This document shows positions 1 through 7,312 of a DNA stretch of 25,853 nucleotides, piece after piece (positions within the stretch are counted from its first letter, which is position 1; each line of letters opens with the position of its first letter). Under the pieces are notes generated by a model, which saw only the letters and a program-made list of their open reading frames with translations, was not told the DNA's origin and did no database searches. The DNA is taken from the NCBI RefSeq assembly GCF_000787575.1, contig NW_012236484.1:1-25853 (forward strand), read 5' to 3'. Source of the DNA: Acytostelium subglobosum LB1 (Eukaryota; Evosea; Eumycetozoa; Acytosteliales; Acytosteliaceae). Position numbers and translations under genes: made by a program.

Positions 1-2
1 AT

Positions 3-161
3 GCAACATGGGAAACATCAGATAATCTCACTCATTGTGTAGACATCCTTCAAGCCTACAATCTCAAGAACATCATCAATCAATCAACAGACGAACCTTC
101 CAAGTCCAAGTCCAAGACTAAGTCCAAGTCAAGCAAGTCTACCTCTAAGAAGAAGAGGTGA
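3..161 (+). pseudogene. Chromodomain-like C-terminal fragment (5' end outside window)
   Basis: An open frame enters from the left edge and stops at TGA 159-161. Its first 20 or so residues read ATWETSDNLTHCVDILQAYN, which resembles the end of a chromodomain: the W-E pair, the N-L step, then a closing helix. A Ser/Lys-rich basic tail follows. Chromodomains occur at the end of chromovirus (Ty3/gypsy) integrases and in cellular chromatin proteins; the fragment is too short to choose. A strong donor-like GAG|GTGAGT lies at 155-163, so the frame could also continue by splicing. Joining it to the acceptor-like site before the transposase piece at 367 puts the two out of frame, so I treat them as separate. 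Confidence 0.5.
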
Positions 162-366
162 GTGTGACGACTTGTCACATACGATTCACGATGTGTCACC
201 ATGACTCATACATTCTATCATTGCTGAGTCATCATCCTGGAATCTACAGAACACTATTCCATGTTCCATCTAATCAGTATATATACATCATTCATAATAC
301 ACTAATAAAGCGGGCATTCTATACATTATACAGTTATACATATATATATATCTATATTTGTTATAG

Positions 367-579
367 ATGCTTGATTTGATCAATGTCAAGTTGGTGTTCT
401 TGCCAACCTATAGCCCTGAGCTCAACATCATCGAACTGTTGTTCGCGATGATGAAGAGAGAGTGCCGAGATAAGAACAGAACTGCATCCTTCCTCGACAC
501 AATCAAAAACGCGTTCAACAAGTATTCTAGCGATCCTACTACAATACTCAACTGGTGTCACAAGTGCTACAATAGATAA
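367..579 (+). pseudogene. C-terminal fragment of a Tc1/mariner-IS630-type DDE transposase
   Basis: The 70-residue frame contains LPTYSPELNIIELLFAMMK, a close match to the LPPYSPxLNPIE block before the last catalytic acid in Tc1/mariner and IS630-family (DDE_3) transposases. The E of IIE would be the third catalytic residue. The first two catalytic Asp residues and the N-terminal DNA-binding domain are not in the upstream 200 bases, which are AT-rich. The sequence before the ATG (TTGTTATAG) looks like a 3' splice site, so this may be the last exon of a split gene or a 5'-truncated copy. It marks the left side as host-like, transposon-bearing DNA. Confidence 0.75.
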
Positions 580-656
580 TAAACAGTGCCCGTAAAGCAA
601 AGCTATTTCAATCAATATCTATTATCCATTACCTCACTTGAAACATCCAATATCAT

Positions 657-684
657 TGAATGAATGAATGAATGAATGAATGAA
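657..684 (+). repeat. TGAA tetranucleotide microsatellite, 7 copies
   Basis: Seven perfect TGAA units in tandem lie in the gap between the transposase fragment and the first viral gene. They are a simple-sequence repeat with no evident coding role. Confidence 0.9.
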
Positions 685-862
685 AGCCTCGATCACCCTA
701 CCATATGAGTGAACTTCCAAATTAATTTGAAAAATTCCAAATAATCGAAATGAAATTAAATACACAACGACTTGAACTAACTGGACAATATATATATCTT
801 GTACCCAAACTGTGTTTAGGATTCAGGATAATGAGTGCAGTACAGATCATAGACCCGTGGGG

Positions 863-882
863 GTCTGGGGGTTCCCCCAGAC
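863..882. other. Perfect GC-rich hairpin, candidate replication origin or end structure
   Basis: Arms GTCTGGGGG and CCCCCAGAC (9 bp each, perfect) are separated by two T residues. This is the strongest short hairpin I noticed, about 150 bases before the first viral gene. HUH endonucleases commonly nick at or beside hairpins, and this element encodes one, so an origin role is plausible. It could instead be a transcription or chromatin signal. No nick-site consensus can be assigned from one sequence. Confidence 0.4.
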
Positions 883-1033
883 TTGTGGGTGACGGTTGTC
901 TTCGGTATCCATTTTTTGATCTGGTCCGGTTCCGGTGCGGTTGGCAAAGTCACCGGTTGATAGTATTCGGTCGAAAAGGGTCTCGGTCGTAACCGTACCA
1001 CCGGATTCCGTACTCTGATTAATACAAAGGATC

Positions 1034-1618
1034 ATGATGGACTACGACAGCGACAACGACAATACCCCACAAGAATCCCCAGTGATGCCATCTTCACTAT
1101 CACTTCGCTCCGATGCTTTGTTCATACACTATGATAACACACAGATCAATGCACAGACAGGTACATTCAAGACTGATCTACCAATGCATATGATGGGTCT
1201 AGATGATCACTTTGTGCTGCGCCACTTGTCCATTCGTAGACCGGACTCGGAGTATATCCTCAAGACAGCCCCACGTTTGCCTTGCACAGTCTGCTTGTCT
1301 CTCGGGTCCTCAATCATACCAATGGTCGACCAGTTTCTCGATTCGATGTATGGTGGAGGTGGAATTGATTTGGATGTCGCTCGTAACTCACATGCGATTG
1401 CATTCATCCCCATGATCAGCGATGGTGGTGGGGATCAACGATACAACATCTACAACAGCCGACCTGTATTCTTTAAGAATATACCACAAACACTCACAGA
1501 GTTGGACATCAAGATCTCGACAGTGAACGGCCCATTGCCAGGATCATTCATTGTAGAGCTACACTTTGAAGCTGGATCAACAATCACAACAATAAAGAAG
1601 AAGAAGGCATACATCTAA
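1034..1618 (+). CDS. Possible single-jelly-roll minor capsid (penton-like) protein
   Basis: This is a 194-aa protein; the start could be either of two consecutive ATGs (1034 or 1037). It has a short acidic N-terminus, then a beta-rich body with alternating hydrophobic residues. Near the C-terminus comes a block of the form F-x-N-I-P-x-x-L-x-E-L-D-I-K-I, a turn with NGPLPG, then FIVELHF. That layout (last strands of a beta sandwich around a turn) recalls the small jelly-roll vertex proteins of polinton-like viruses and virophages. There is no diagnostic motif and this is a shape-level inference. It is the first gene of the rightward block. It may equally be an unrelated viral beta protein. Confidence 0.4.
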   Translation: MMDYDSDNDNTPQESPVMPSSLSLRSDALFIHYDNTQINAQTGTFKTDLPMHMMGLDDHFVLRHLSIRRPDSEYILKTAPRLPCTVCLSLGSSIIPMVDQFLDSMYGGGGIDLDVARNSHAIAFIPMISDGGGDQRYNIYNSRPVFFKNIPQTLTELDIKISTVNGPLPGSFIVELHFEAGSTITTIKKKKAYI

Positions 1619-1741
1619 GCTCATTCTACTCACCATTTACTAAGCCATTCAAACACATTTTCTTAATCAACAACGTTTCCACTTACAGGAACTCACTTAT
1701 TGGACAGACATAGACAACATCAACCAACAACATCAACAACA

Positions 1742-2554
1742 ATGGCATCTAAAGAAACAGAGCAGGCAAATGAGAAGTTCAACAAGGAGTTTGAGAACAT
1801 CATTATTAAGAACGACCTTGGTGAGCCTGTAACCCAGTCCTTGGGTGGTCAGCCATTTGTTCCAACTCGATATGATAGCCGTGACTACAAGTACGAAGAG
1901 AAGATACAGATCGCCAAGGATCTACGACCAGCTGGTGTAAAGATTTTTGGTGAGAACGTGCCCGAGTCTTTCTATCAGTATGGATTGGAAGCAAAGAAAG
2001 CCCACGAGAAGGCACAGTTTGATAGATACATACTCGGTAGTTTGGACCCCAACAACCCAGCACAGATACAGAAAGTGTTCAGTTATTTCCCGGAGCTAGT
2101 CAACGAACCAAAGAAGTATTTCGAAGAGAAACTAAAGGTACTGCAGAGGATCTTCAATCTAAAGTTGACGGGTCCACAATCAAGGGAAGACTACGAATTC
2201 ATGTTTGCAGTAGACAGTGGAATCATTGACATTGGACAATATCAGGACCTGGTTCAGTGGAAGCCACCCGGAATCAAAGTCAATCCATCAAATGGTATCA
2301 CAACAGTAGATCATACACGCACGCGTCACGGTGCAGGAATTGGATTCATGGCCCCCCAAGATACTCAAAGATATGATTGGTCTGGTGGACTAACGCTTAA
2401 GAGTATGCTAAATGGTAGGACTATGGATGGTGAAATACCGGCAGTAGGATCCAGAGTGACCAAACCCCTCAGCGTGAGGCAGTGGTTGAATGAACAGAAA
2501 GACGGCGGAGGGCAGGTTACACAGAAAGCTGGATGGGGTGATTGGAGTAAATAA
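1742..2554 (+). CDS. Conserved-looking viral protein of unknown function
   Basis: This is a 270-aa soluble protein that I do not recognise. I chose the ATG at 1742 (context AACAACAATGG) because the in-frame upstream extension begins at TTG 1700 and is low-complexity. The middle part (about residues 85-170) is helical and charged. A Gly-rich C-terminal third is marked by HGAGIGF and ends in GWGDWSK. No membrane segment, signal peptide or nucleotide-binding motif is visible. The TAA stop lies inside an AATAAA poly(A)-type signal (2550-2555). Its position beside the possible penton gene suggests a virion component, without direct evidence. Confidence 0.75.
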   Translation: MASKETEQANEKFNKEFENIIIKNDLGEPVTQSLGGQPFVPTRYDSRDYKYEEKIQIAKDLRPAGVKIFGENVPESFYQYGLEAKKAHEKAQFDRYILGSLDPNNPAQIQKVFSYFPELVNEPKKYFEEKLKVLQRIFNLKLTGPQSREDYEFMFAVDSGIIDIGQYQDLVQWKPPGIKVNPSNGITTVDHTRTRHGAGIGFMAPQDTQRYDWSGGLTLKSMLNGRTMDGEIPAVGSRVTKPLSVRQWLNEQKDGGGQVTQKAGWGDWSK

Positions 2555-2673
2555 ACCATCAAGTGTATCCAGTAACCAATCACTCTACTAAGTACCCTTA
2601 CTAGATTTCTAAAAAAGATAATAGATAACATACAGATAATCCAATCATTCATACAACAATCACAAAAACAAAA

Positions 2674-3348
2674 ATGACAACAAGTCAGCAAGCAATCGAA
2701 CCAAATGACATAGTTCTCCCGTTCATCTACCCCGACACACTCAAGAACGGCTTGACAGTAGTTGGAGCCACACAACTGCTGGTCTCAAAGTACTTGTCAT
2801 ACTTGGCCAACATTATAATGACGAGAGCAATCAAGATGAACCGACAAGACATACTCGGAAAAGTTGGCGATTCAATATCCCTACTTCTACACCCACTTGA
2901 CCAAGGTGCACCACTATCCATTGAGAACATACCCACCATCATTCACAACTCATGTACTTCTGCATACCGAGCAACGACCGGCGGTGTGTTTGCGGTATGG
3001 GACAAGTGGCATCAATTGATCAAGAGGATGGTACCAGCAAACAACAACGAAACAGATCAGGCAGACCACACGGTCAACAATCCCCAGGAGTTGCGGGTGG
3101 CATATCACAAGATGTTGAATGGATTCAAGGCCGTCCTTCACGACCAACCAGTGATAATACCGGTGCACGTGGAACAGAGACAAGCCTGGTTGGACTTCGT
3201 TGACTTTGTTATACTGTGTTTGGATGATGAGCATTCACTTCCAGGAAGTTGGTTGTTCAATTGGACCAAGGAATTCGCCTCACACTTCAACACAGTGATG
3301 GAGACTGTCAACTCTCAATACTCACAACAGCAGCAAATACAACAATAA
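2674..3348 (+). CDS. Hypothetical viral protein, 224 aa
   Basis: This is an unrecognised protein with mostly helical character. Three hydrophobic stretches (around residues 30-50, 60-75 and 170-185) are too broken by polar residues to call as membrane segments. It has a Gln-rich end (QQQQIQQ). The ATG at 2674 follows an A/C-rich leader. The stop codon is embedded in AATAAA (3344-3349), and 73 bases separate it from the resolvase gene. The dense same-strand arrangement suggests expression with its neighbours, but function is unknown. Confidence 0.75.
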   Translation: MTTSQQAIEPNDIVLPFIYPDTLKNGLTVVGATQLLVSKYLSYLANIIMTRAIKMNRQDILGKVGDSISLLLHPLDQGAPLSIENIPTIIHNSCTSAYRATTGGVFAVWDKWHQLIKRMVPANNNETDQADHTVNNPQELRVAYHKMLNGFKAVLHDQPVIIPVHVEQRQAWLDFVDFVILCLDDEHSLPGSWLFNWTKEFASHFNTVMETVNSQYSQQQQIQQ

Positions 3349-3421
3349 AAAGTGAAGTGGTCCCCAGATCATTTTCATTTCATAATCTACTCATACTTAT
3401 ACAAATAACAAATAATAATAT

Positions 3422-3994
3422 ATGCTTATCATCTCAATCGATCCGGGTACAGTCAACCTCGGATACTATGTTGGTCGAGTAGGCTATTGTCGTGGGGGAG
3501 AATGTGACGAGAATAGAGTAGAACACATACAATGGGGCACCATTGACTTGGCGAAGAGAGTCGAAGGTAAAGCCAAACCAAGCAGCACCGATATATGTAA
3601 AGTAATCCTAGACGAGTTCATACCAAGCTTGCCCACCGATGAACACATCCTAGTCCTAGTGGAGAGCCAAATGTACAGCCGCATGCAGTTGGTCGCACAC
3701 ACCTTCTGGACCTACTACTACCCACGATGTGTGATGGTGTCGCCACGTGGAGTGAAACACAGACTAGGCCCACTCGAGACTTGTGGAGGTCACGATCAGA
3801 ACAAGAAGCAGATGGTTGATCTGATGCTCGAGCGTAGATACATTGATGTCAAAGGTTTCAGTAAGGATCACATGTCGATACTTCACAATGCTGTTGATGC
3901 ATACGCGATGGCATTGGACTATTGGCTGACAAACAATTATCTAAAGACATACAATGTGACTTCACTGTCACTTCCTCTACGAACAGAGATATAA
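3422..3994 (+). CDS. RuvC-like Holliday junction resolvase (poxvirus A22 type)
   Basis: This 190-aa RNase H-fold nuclease would cleave four-way or branched DNA during replication and before packaging. The first strand reads IISIDPGTVNLGYY (Asp7, the DxGxxNxG signature). The second motif is LVLVESQ with Glu81. Near the end HNAVDAYAMAL supplies a terminal Asp (Asp159), as in the DDxxDA region of RuvC and A22 enzymes. The third acid often placed just before the last one appears as His155 or Asn156 here, so active-site geometry may differ. The length fits pox/giant-virus resolvases (about 150-200 aa). It starts at ATG 3422. The partner enzymes are the exonuclease at 9338 and the HUH nickase at 4508. 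Confidence 0.85.
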   Translation: MLIISIDPGTVNLGYYVGRVGYCRGGECDENRVEHIQWGTIDLAKRVEGKAKPSSTDICKVILDEFIPSLPTDEHILVLVESQMYSRMQLVAHTFWTYYYPRCVMVSPRGVKHRLGPLETCGGHDQNKKQMVDLMLERRYIDVKGFSKDHMSILHNAVDAYAMALDYWLTNNYLKTYNVTSLSLPLRTEI

Positions 3995-3996
3995 AA

Positions 3997-4022
3997 CAAC
4001 ACAACAACAACAACAACAACAA
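3997..4022 (+). repeat. CAA/AAC trinucleotide run in leader
   Basis: A tract of consecutive CAA units lies just after the resolvase stop, in the leader of the next gene. Similar A/C-rich, T-poor leaders precede several viral ATGs. It is likely untranslated simple sequence. Confidence 0.7.
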
Positions 4023-4063
4023 AGCGACAACCCGTTGATCAATATCAGAGAACAAACAAACAA

Positions 4064-4450
4064 ATGGGATTCTTTTCAAGTCTAGGAAGCAAGATATCTG
4101 GTTTCTTCAATCAGACCAAGACGGCAGTGGCTGGCATTCTCAATGGTGGTGTCAGTGCCGTTAAGCAGGTGTACACGGACATTGTCAAGCCAACTGCACA
4201 GATACCGGCAAACTTGGTCAATGGAGCACTCTCCACTGTGAAGACTGTCGTGGCAGACGGTGGCCAGGTGATCAACAAACTGGCCGGTGGCGCCGTGAAG
4301 GCGGTCGATGATGTTGCCGGTGGTGTAGGCAAGGCAGTGACCGCAGTTGGTGGTGGTGTAGGTGGCTTCGCGAGTGAGACTGGTAAGGGTATAGAGTGGG
4401 CCCTTCCCATTGCTGCCATCGCAGTTGCTGCCATGATTATTCTTAAATGA
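4064..4450 (+). CDS. Small virion/membrane-associated protein with N-myristoylation motif and C-terminal TM
   Basis: This 128-aa protein begins MGFFSS, which fits the N-myristoylation rule (Gly2, small residue at position 6). Its body is made of Gly/Ala/Val-rich amphipathic repeats (GGAVKAVDDVAGGVGKAV and similar). A C-terminal hydrophobic helix runs from Trp112 to the penultimate residue (ALPIAAIAVAAMIIL), ending in a single Lys. This suits a lipid-anchored, tail-anchored protein of an internal virion membrane or an amphipathic membrane-remodelling factor. Many NCLDV and polinton-like viruses have small hydrophobic virion proteins of this general type, but I cannot name a family. It lies between the resolvase and HUH genes. 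Confidence 0.7.
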   Translation: MGFFSSLGSKISGFFNQTKTAVAGILNGGVSAVKQVYTDIVKPTAQIPANLVNGALSTVKTVVADGGQVINKLAGGAVKAVDDVAGGVGKAVTAVGGGVGGFASETGKGIEWALPIAAIAVAAMIILK

Positions 4451-4507
4451 TAAGATTAACTAACACCAGCAACCACAACAAATCACAACCACATATAACA
4501 AACAACA

Positions 4508-5041
4508 ATGGACACAATTCAACACATCGACAATGTCACTGCAACGAGTCGCGGTGTGTCTGTCACTGGTCAACAAAGACGGCGACCCAAGATGAGACAC
4601 TCCAACTTCCTACTGACTGTCAACACACAGAAACGACCCACAAGTGATGAGGAGGCAGAACACTACGCACAGAGACTAGACACTGCGATGGATACAATCT
4701 TCACTCAATCGGAACACTTGGAGAACCTGTTCACACTGACCCCAGGCAAGGCGACATCGGATGGAGAGAGTCCAACAATACATCGATTGGACACAACATT
4801 CGCCGTCGAGGTTGGTAAGAAGGCACAAGGTGGACGTGTTCACAGTCACGCCGTTATTGAAGTTGACCACAACACACACATCAGACTGAACATGGACTAC
4901 ATCAGACAGATACTACCACCAATGATTGGTGTTGACAAGATCTATGCCAACGTCCGCTATGTCAAGGGTATGGGTGAGGTTAAAGACTACATCGAGAAGG
5001 ATCAAGCAATGGCTGATGACAACGACGAGATAGAAGAATAA
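4508..5041 (+). CDS. HUH-superfamily endonuclease (Rep-like, single catalytic Tyr)
   Basis: This 177-aa protein is predicted to nick single-stranded DNA and stay linked to the 5' end, starting rolling-circle-type replication. Three ordered Rep motifs are visible: motif I NFLLTVNTQ (residues 33-41), motif II GRVHSHAVIEV with the metal-binding His112-x-His114, and motif III VKDYIEK with Tyr161 and Lys164 (YxxK). Glu101 could be the third metal ligand. The N-terminus is basic (QRRRPK). There is no helicase domain, unlike CRESS-DNA virus Reps; the protein ends 16 residues after motif III in an acidic tail. The middle residue of the HUH triad is Ser rather than hydrophobic. The start is ATG 4508 and the stop lies in AATAAA. 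All mriyaviruses are reported to encode an HUH enzyme, which makes this gene central to the classification. Confidence 0.78.
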   Translation: MDTIQHIDNVTATSRGVSVTGQQRRRPKMRHSNFLLTVNTQKRPTSDEEAEHYAQRLDTAMDTIFTQSEHLENLFTLTPGKATSDGESPTIHRLDTTFAVEVGKKAQGGRVHSHAVIEVDHNTHIRLNMDYIRQILPPMIGVDKIYANVRYVKGMGEVKDYIEKDQAMADDNDEIEE

Positions 5042-5112
5042 ATAACTAACAAGTTCTCAATCCCATGATCTTTGTGTGTGTGTGTCATTCTGTTCGTTCA
5101 TAACCAACCAAG

Positions 5113-6615
5113 ATGAGTTTCAAACACAGAGTGCACTCAGTCGATGAGTTCATCAAACCAGCTCAGGATTTGATAGAGAAGATAAGAGAACAGCGCAATC
5201 ATTTGAACGAGACAGTTATAACGGCAACAGAAGAGACATCAGATAAACGATGGTTGGGAGACACAGGTGTTGCTTCTCAGATTGACAAACTGACCAAGAC
5301 TATCAAGGTACCAGTGCTAGATGATGCACAACGGAACCAGGAATTGAAGACGTTTCTCCAGACAACTGCACTCTCAATGGTCACCACACTGAGACAGAAG
5401 AAGAAAGAGGTCGACAATAAGTTAGTTACTGCTGCGAACATTCTCATTGATAACACAAGCCTCGCACCACTCCTACCCGAGAGTACCATTAGGGAGTACA
5501 ATGATGCACTCGCTACTGTAAGTGGACTCAGTGTTGCTGATGTCAATGACCTCAATACGTACATTGAACAGATCAAAAAGGAACACGTTGCCATCGCCGA
5601 ATCAATAAAGATGCTGGACAAGGTGATTGAACAGGACGCAAACAATAACGATAACAAGATCTTAAACAAACTCACAGGCCTGGGATTGAACTACCGAATA
5701 GTGGACTACGACAGAGGAATCATCGAGCTCATTGACATCAGAAACATCAGGCAACCAATGGCAGGTGCAGTATACTCATCGACCGTCCAACAAATTATGA
5801 CTGTGATAGATGATAAGATCACAATCGAGTACAATAACTACCAATCCAAGATGAAGGAGGTGGAGGATATAGTTCGCAAACGTTTGGCAGTGGAGATACG
5901 ACAAGAGATTGCAGAGGCCAAACAGAAAGAGGACAAGAGAGTGGAGGAGAATGAAAACAAACTACGCCTACAAGATGAAGAGGCAGATGCGATTAGATTG
6001 AAGGAAGAGAATGAACGCGAGCAGCAGCGACAACGTGACATTGCACCAATTGTAGTGGATGAAGCCGTCAAGGAACAACCACCACAACCACAACAACAAC
6101 AACCGGTTGATGATGAAATAATGCAGCAAGTACATCAGGAACTACCACAACCACAACCACAACAACAGGTAGAGGACGAAGTGATGCAACGAGTACTTCA
6201 GGAAGAACAACCAAATCCTGTAGTGTCGTTCCAACACCATCCCGATGTTCCCCTCCTAACCACAGCAAACAAACCAACGCGGGCGCGTGCTGATACAGTG
6301 CCAAAGAAGAATGTCATCCCCAGCAAGGGCGCGAAGAAGAAGAAGAAGTCCATACTAACTACTCCCACTACTACCGACGACAACATCAAACCACAGCAGG
6401 TGCAGGGGCTACCCACCACTTCGATAATGAAAGGAGACGCACAACAACCTCATTTCACGAAAGCGGTGATAAAGGATGTCGAAGAAGTCGATAAGAAGAA
6501 GAGGAAGAGATCTGATAAAGATATTGATGGTGTGAAGTTCATTACAGATACAATCGCCAAAGAAGAGAAATACAGGTCGAAGCCGGGAGTTCGTCGCGTT
6601 AAGACTACACATTAA
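5113..6615 (+). CDS. Coiled-coil, Gln/Pro-repeat, NLS-containing protein
   Basis: This 500-aa protein has three parts. Residues 1 to about 240 are helical. A highly charged coiled coil (about 245-305; Glu/Lys/Arg/Gln-rich) follows. The tail is disordered with a two-copy imperfect repeat rich in Pro/Gln, each copy carrying a D-E-x-M-Q-x-V motif. Basic clusters (a KKKKK run, and KKKRKR at about 461-466) look like nuclear localisation signals. No enzyme motif was seen. Nuclear targeting would suit replication in the host nucleus; a DNA-condensing or scaffold role is possible but unproven. It closes the left rightward block, with AATAAA at the stop. Confidence 0.75.
   Translation: MSFKHRVHSVDEFIKPAQDLIEKIREQRNHLNETVITATEETSDKRWLGDTGVASQIDKLTKTIKVPVLDDAQRNQELKTFLQTTALSMVTTLRQKKKEVDNKLVTAANILIDNTSLAPLLPESTIREYNDALATVSGLSVADVNDLNTYIEQIKKEHVAIAESIKMLDKVIEQDANNNDNKILNKLTGLGLNYRIVDYDRGIIELIDIRNIRQPMAGAVYSSTVQQIMTVIDDKITIEYNNYQSKMKEVEDIVRKRLAVEIRQEIAEAKQKEDKRVEENENKLRLQDEEADAIRLKEENEREQQRQRDIAPIVVDEAVKEQPPQPQQQQPVDDEIMQQVHQELPQPQPQQQVEDEVMQRVLQEEQPNPVVSFQHHPDVPLLTTANKPTRARADTVPKKNVIPSKGAKKKKKSILTTPTTTDDNIKPQQVQGLPTTSIMKGDAQQPHFTKAVIKDVEEVDKKKRKRSDKDIDGVKFITDTIAKEEKYRSKPGVRRVKTTH
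6124..6222 (+). repeat. Imperfect internal repeat in the coiled-coil gene
   Basis: Two diverged copies of a Gln/Pro-rich unit follow each other. Each has an acidic pair, then Met-Gln and Val-Xaa-Gln-Glu positions, and the copies are joined by CAA/CCA-rich sequence. Codon-level CAA runs suggest origin by replication slippage. Confidence 0.6.
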
Positions 6616-6636
6616 ATAAATTTGTGTCTGTCATAT

Positions 6637-7164
6637 TTATTGTTGTCGCTCATTAGCATCAACCACTGGATCTGTCTGATAGAATCGTTGACTCTGCTCA
6701 GTAACCTTGTGTTCCTGTTGCTGTTGCTGCTGTTGGCGGAATCTCAACACAGGTGTTGGCATCCAGATTCCCCATACTCCTGCGAGTAGAGACAACCACG
6801 TGGTGTATGGTTGATTGTTGACCACAGAGTACACAATCATGCCAATAGCAAATGCAGCCATCATCAGTGATAGTGCACATGACATTGGATTGACATACTT
6901 GTCGTATGCTATTGGTGATGTAGTCTGTGATGTGGGTGAGGACATTGGCAGGGTGATGCCGCCATTGCTACTGCTACTGTCGTCTGCGACTGACATCCCT
7001 AGAGGGCCAATACTTAGTGTAGTACGTCCATTGACTGGTGATATAGTAGTTGTTGAGTTGCTAGAGAGAGATGTAGTAGTCTTTCTTGTTGTTGTGTCTG
7101 CAACCAATGTCTGGTGTTGAGTTGTGTTTGTGGTTGTCGGTGTGACTATTTTTTTCATTTCCAT
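6637..7164 (-). CDS. Two-TM membrane protein with Ser/Thr-rich N-terminus
   Basis: This 175-aa protein has a Thr/Ser-rich N-terminal 90 residues, two hydrophobic segments (about 94-115 and 121-137) separated by a short polar turn, a poly-Gln run (7 Gln) and a polar C-terminus. The start is ATG 7164; a second in-frame ATG lies at 7158. No signal peptide is seen, so this would be a hairpin-type membrane protein. Its stop overlaps a reverse-strand AATAAA (6636-6641), and it converges on the 5113 gene with only 21 bases between stops. A virion membrane role is inferred from context only. Confidence 0.7.
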   Translation of the reverse strand: MEMKKIVTPTTTNTTQHQTLVADTTTRKTTTSLSSNSTTTISPVNGRTTLSIGPLGMSVADDSSSSNGGITLPMSSPTSQTTSPIAYDKYVNPMSCALSLMMAAFAIGMIVYSVVNNQPYTTWLSLLAGVWGIWMPTPVLRFRQQQQQQQEHKVTEQSQRFYQTDPVVDANERQQ

Positions 7165-7312
7165 TTTTCGAAATAGTTAACGGTCTATTAGTTTGAATTT
7201 GAAAATTTGAATTTGAATCTATTAAATCTAAAGGCGCCTCTTTTGGTTGTGTGTTAGTCTTTGATACATTCACCTATCCATTTCACACAGCTCAACTTAA
7301 TTAGAAAAATCA
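7165..7312. promoter_or_regulatory. Divergent promoter region (two-TM protein / packaging ATPase)
   Basis: These 148 AT-rich bases lie between two genes that point away from each other. They include a short direct repeat of the type GAATTTGAAAATTTGAATTTGAA around 7194-7217 and TTAATTAGAAAAATCA just before the ATPase ATG. No experimentally known promoter element can be assigned. Confidence 0.45.

Larger units (their letters stand above)
580..1033. other. Left junction region without a gene
   Basis: These 454 bases hold no convincing gene. They contain the TGAA microsatellite, an AT-rich stretch (about 715-800) and then an abruptly GC-rich tract (about 845-1015). That tract has the 863-882 hairpin and many CCGGT/ACCGG words. 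The change in base composition near 830-850 is the best visible candidate for the left edge of the viral segment. I found no terminal inverted repeat shared with the right side and no target-site duplication by eye. Confidence 0.5.

Noticed and set aside
158-366. Intron joining the chromodomain-like piece to the transposase piece
   Set aside because: Donor GAG|GTGAGT and acceptor TTATAG look good, but the join is out of frame and reaches a stop within four codons. The pieces may still each be exons of other products.
655-690. TGAA repeat as a CRISPR or iteron array
   Set aside because: It is a pure 4-bp microsatellite without spacers and is common in eukaryotic DNA.
1700-1741. Longer N-terminus of the 1742 gene
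   Set aside because: It starts at TTG and encodes a His/Gln/Thr-rich string typical of translated CAA-rich leader; ATG 1742 is better.
4111-4434. Minus-strand open frame opposite the 4064 gene
   Set aside because: It is a shadow frame with Ala/Pro/Thr low complexity; the plus-strand frame has a better start context, the MGFFSS motif and fits the operon-like order.
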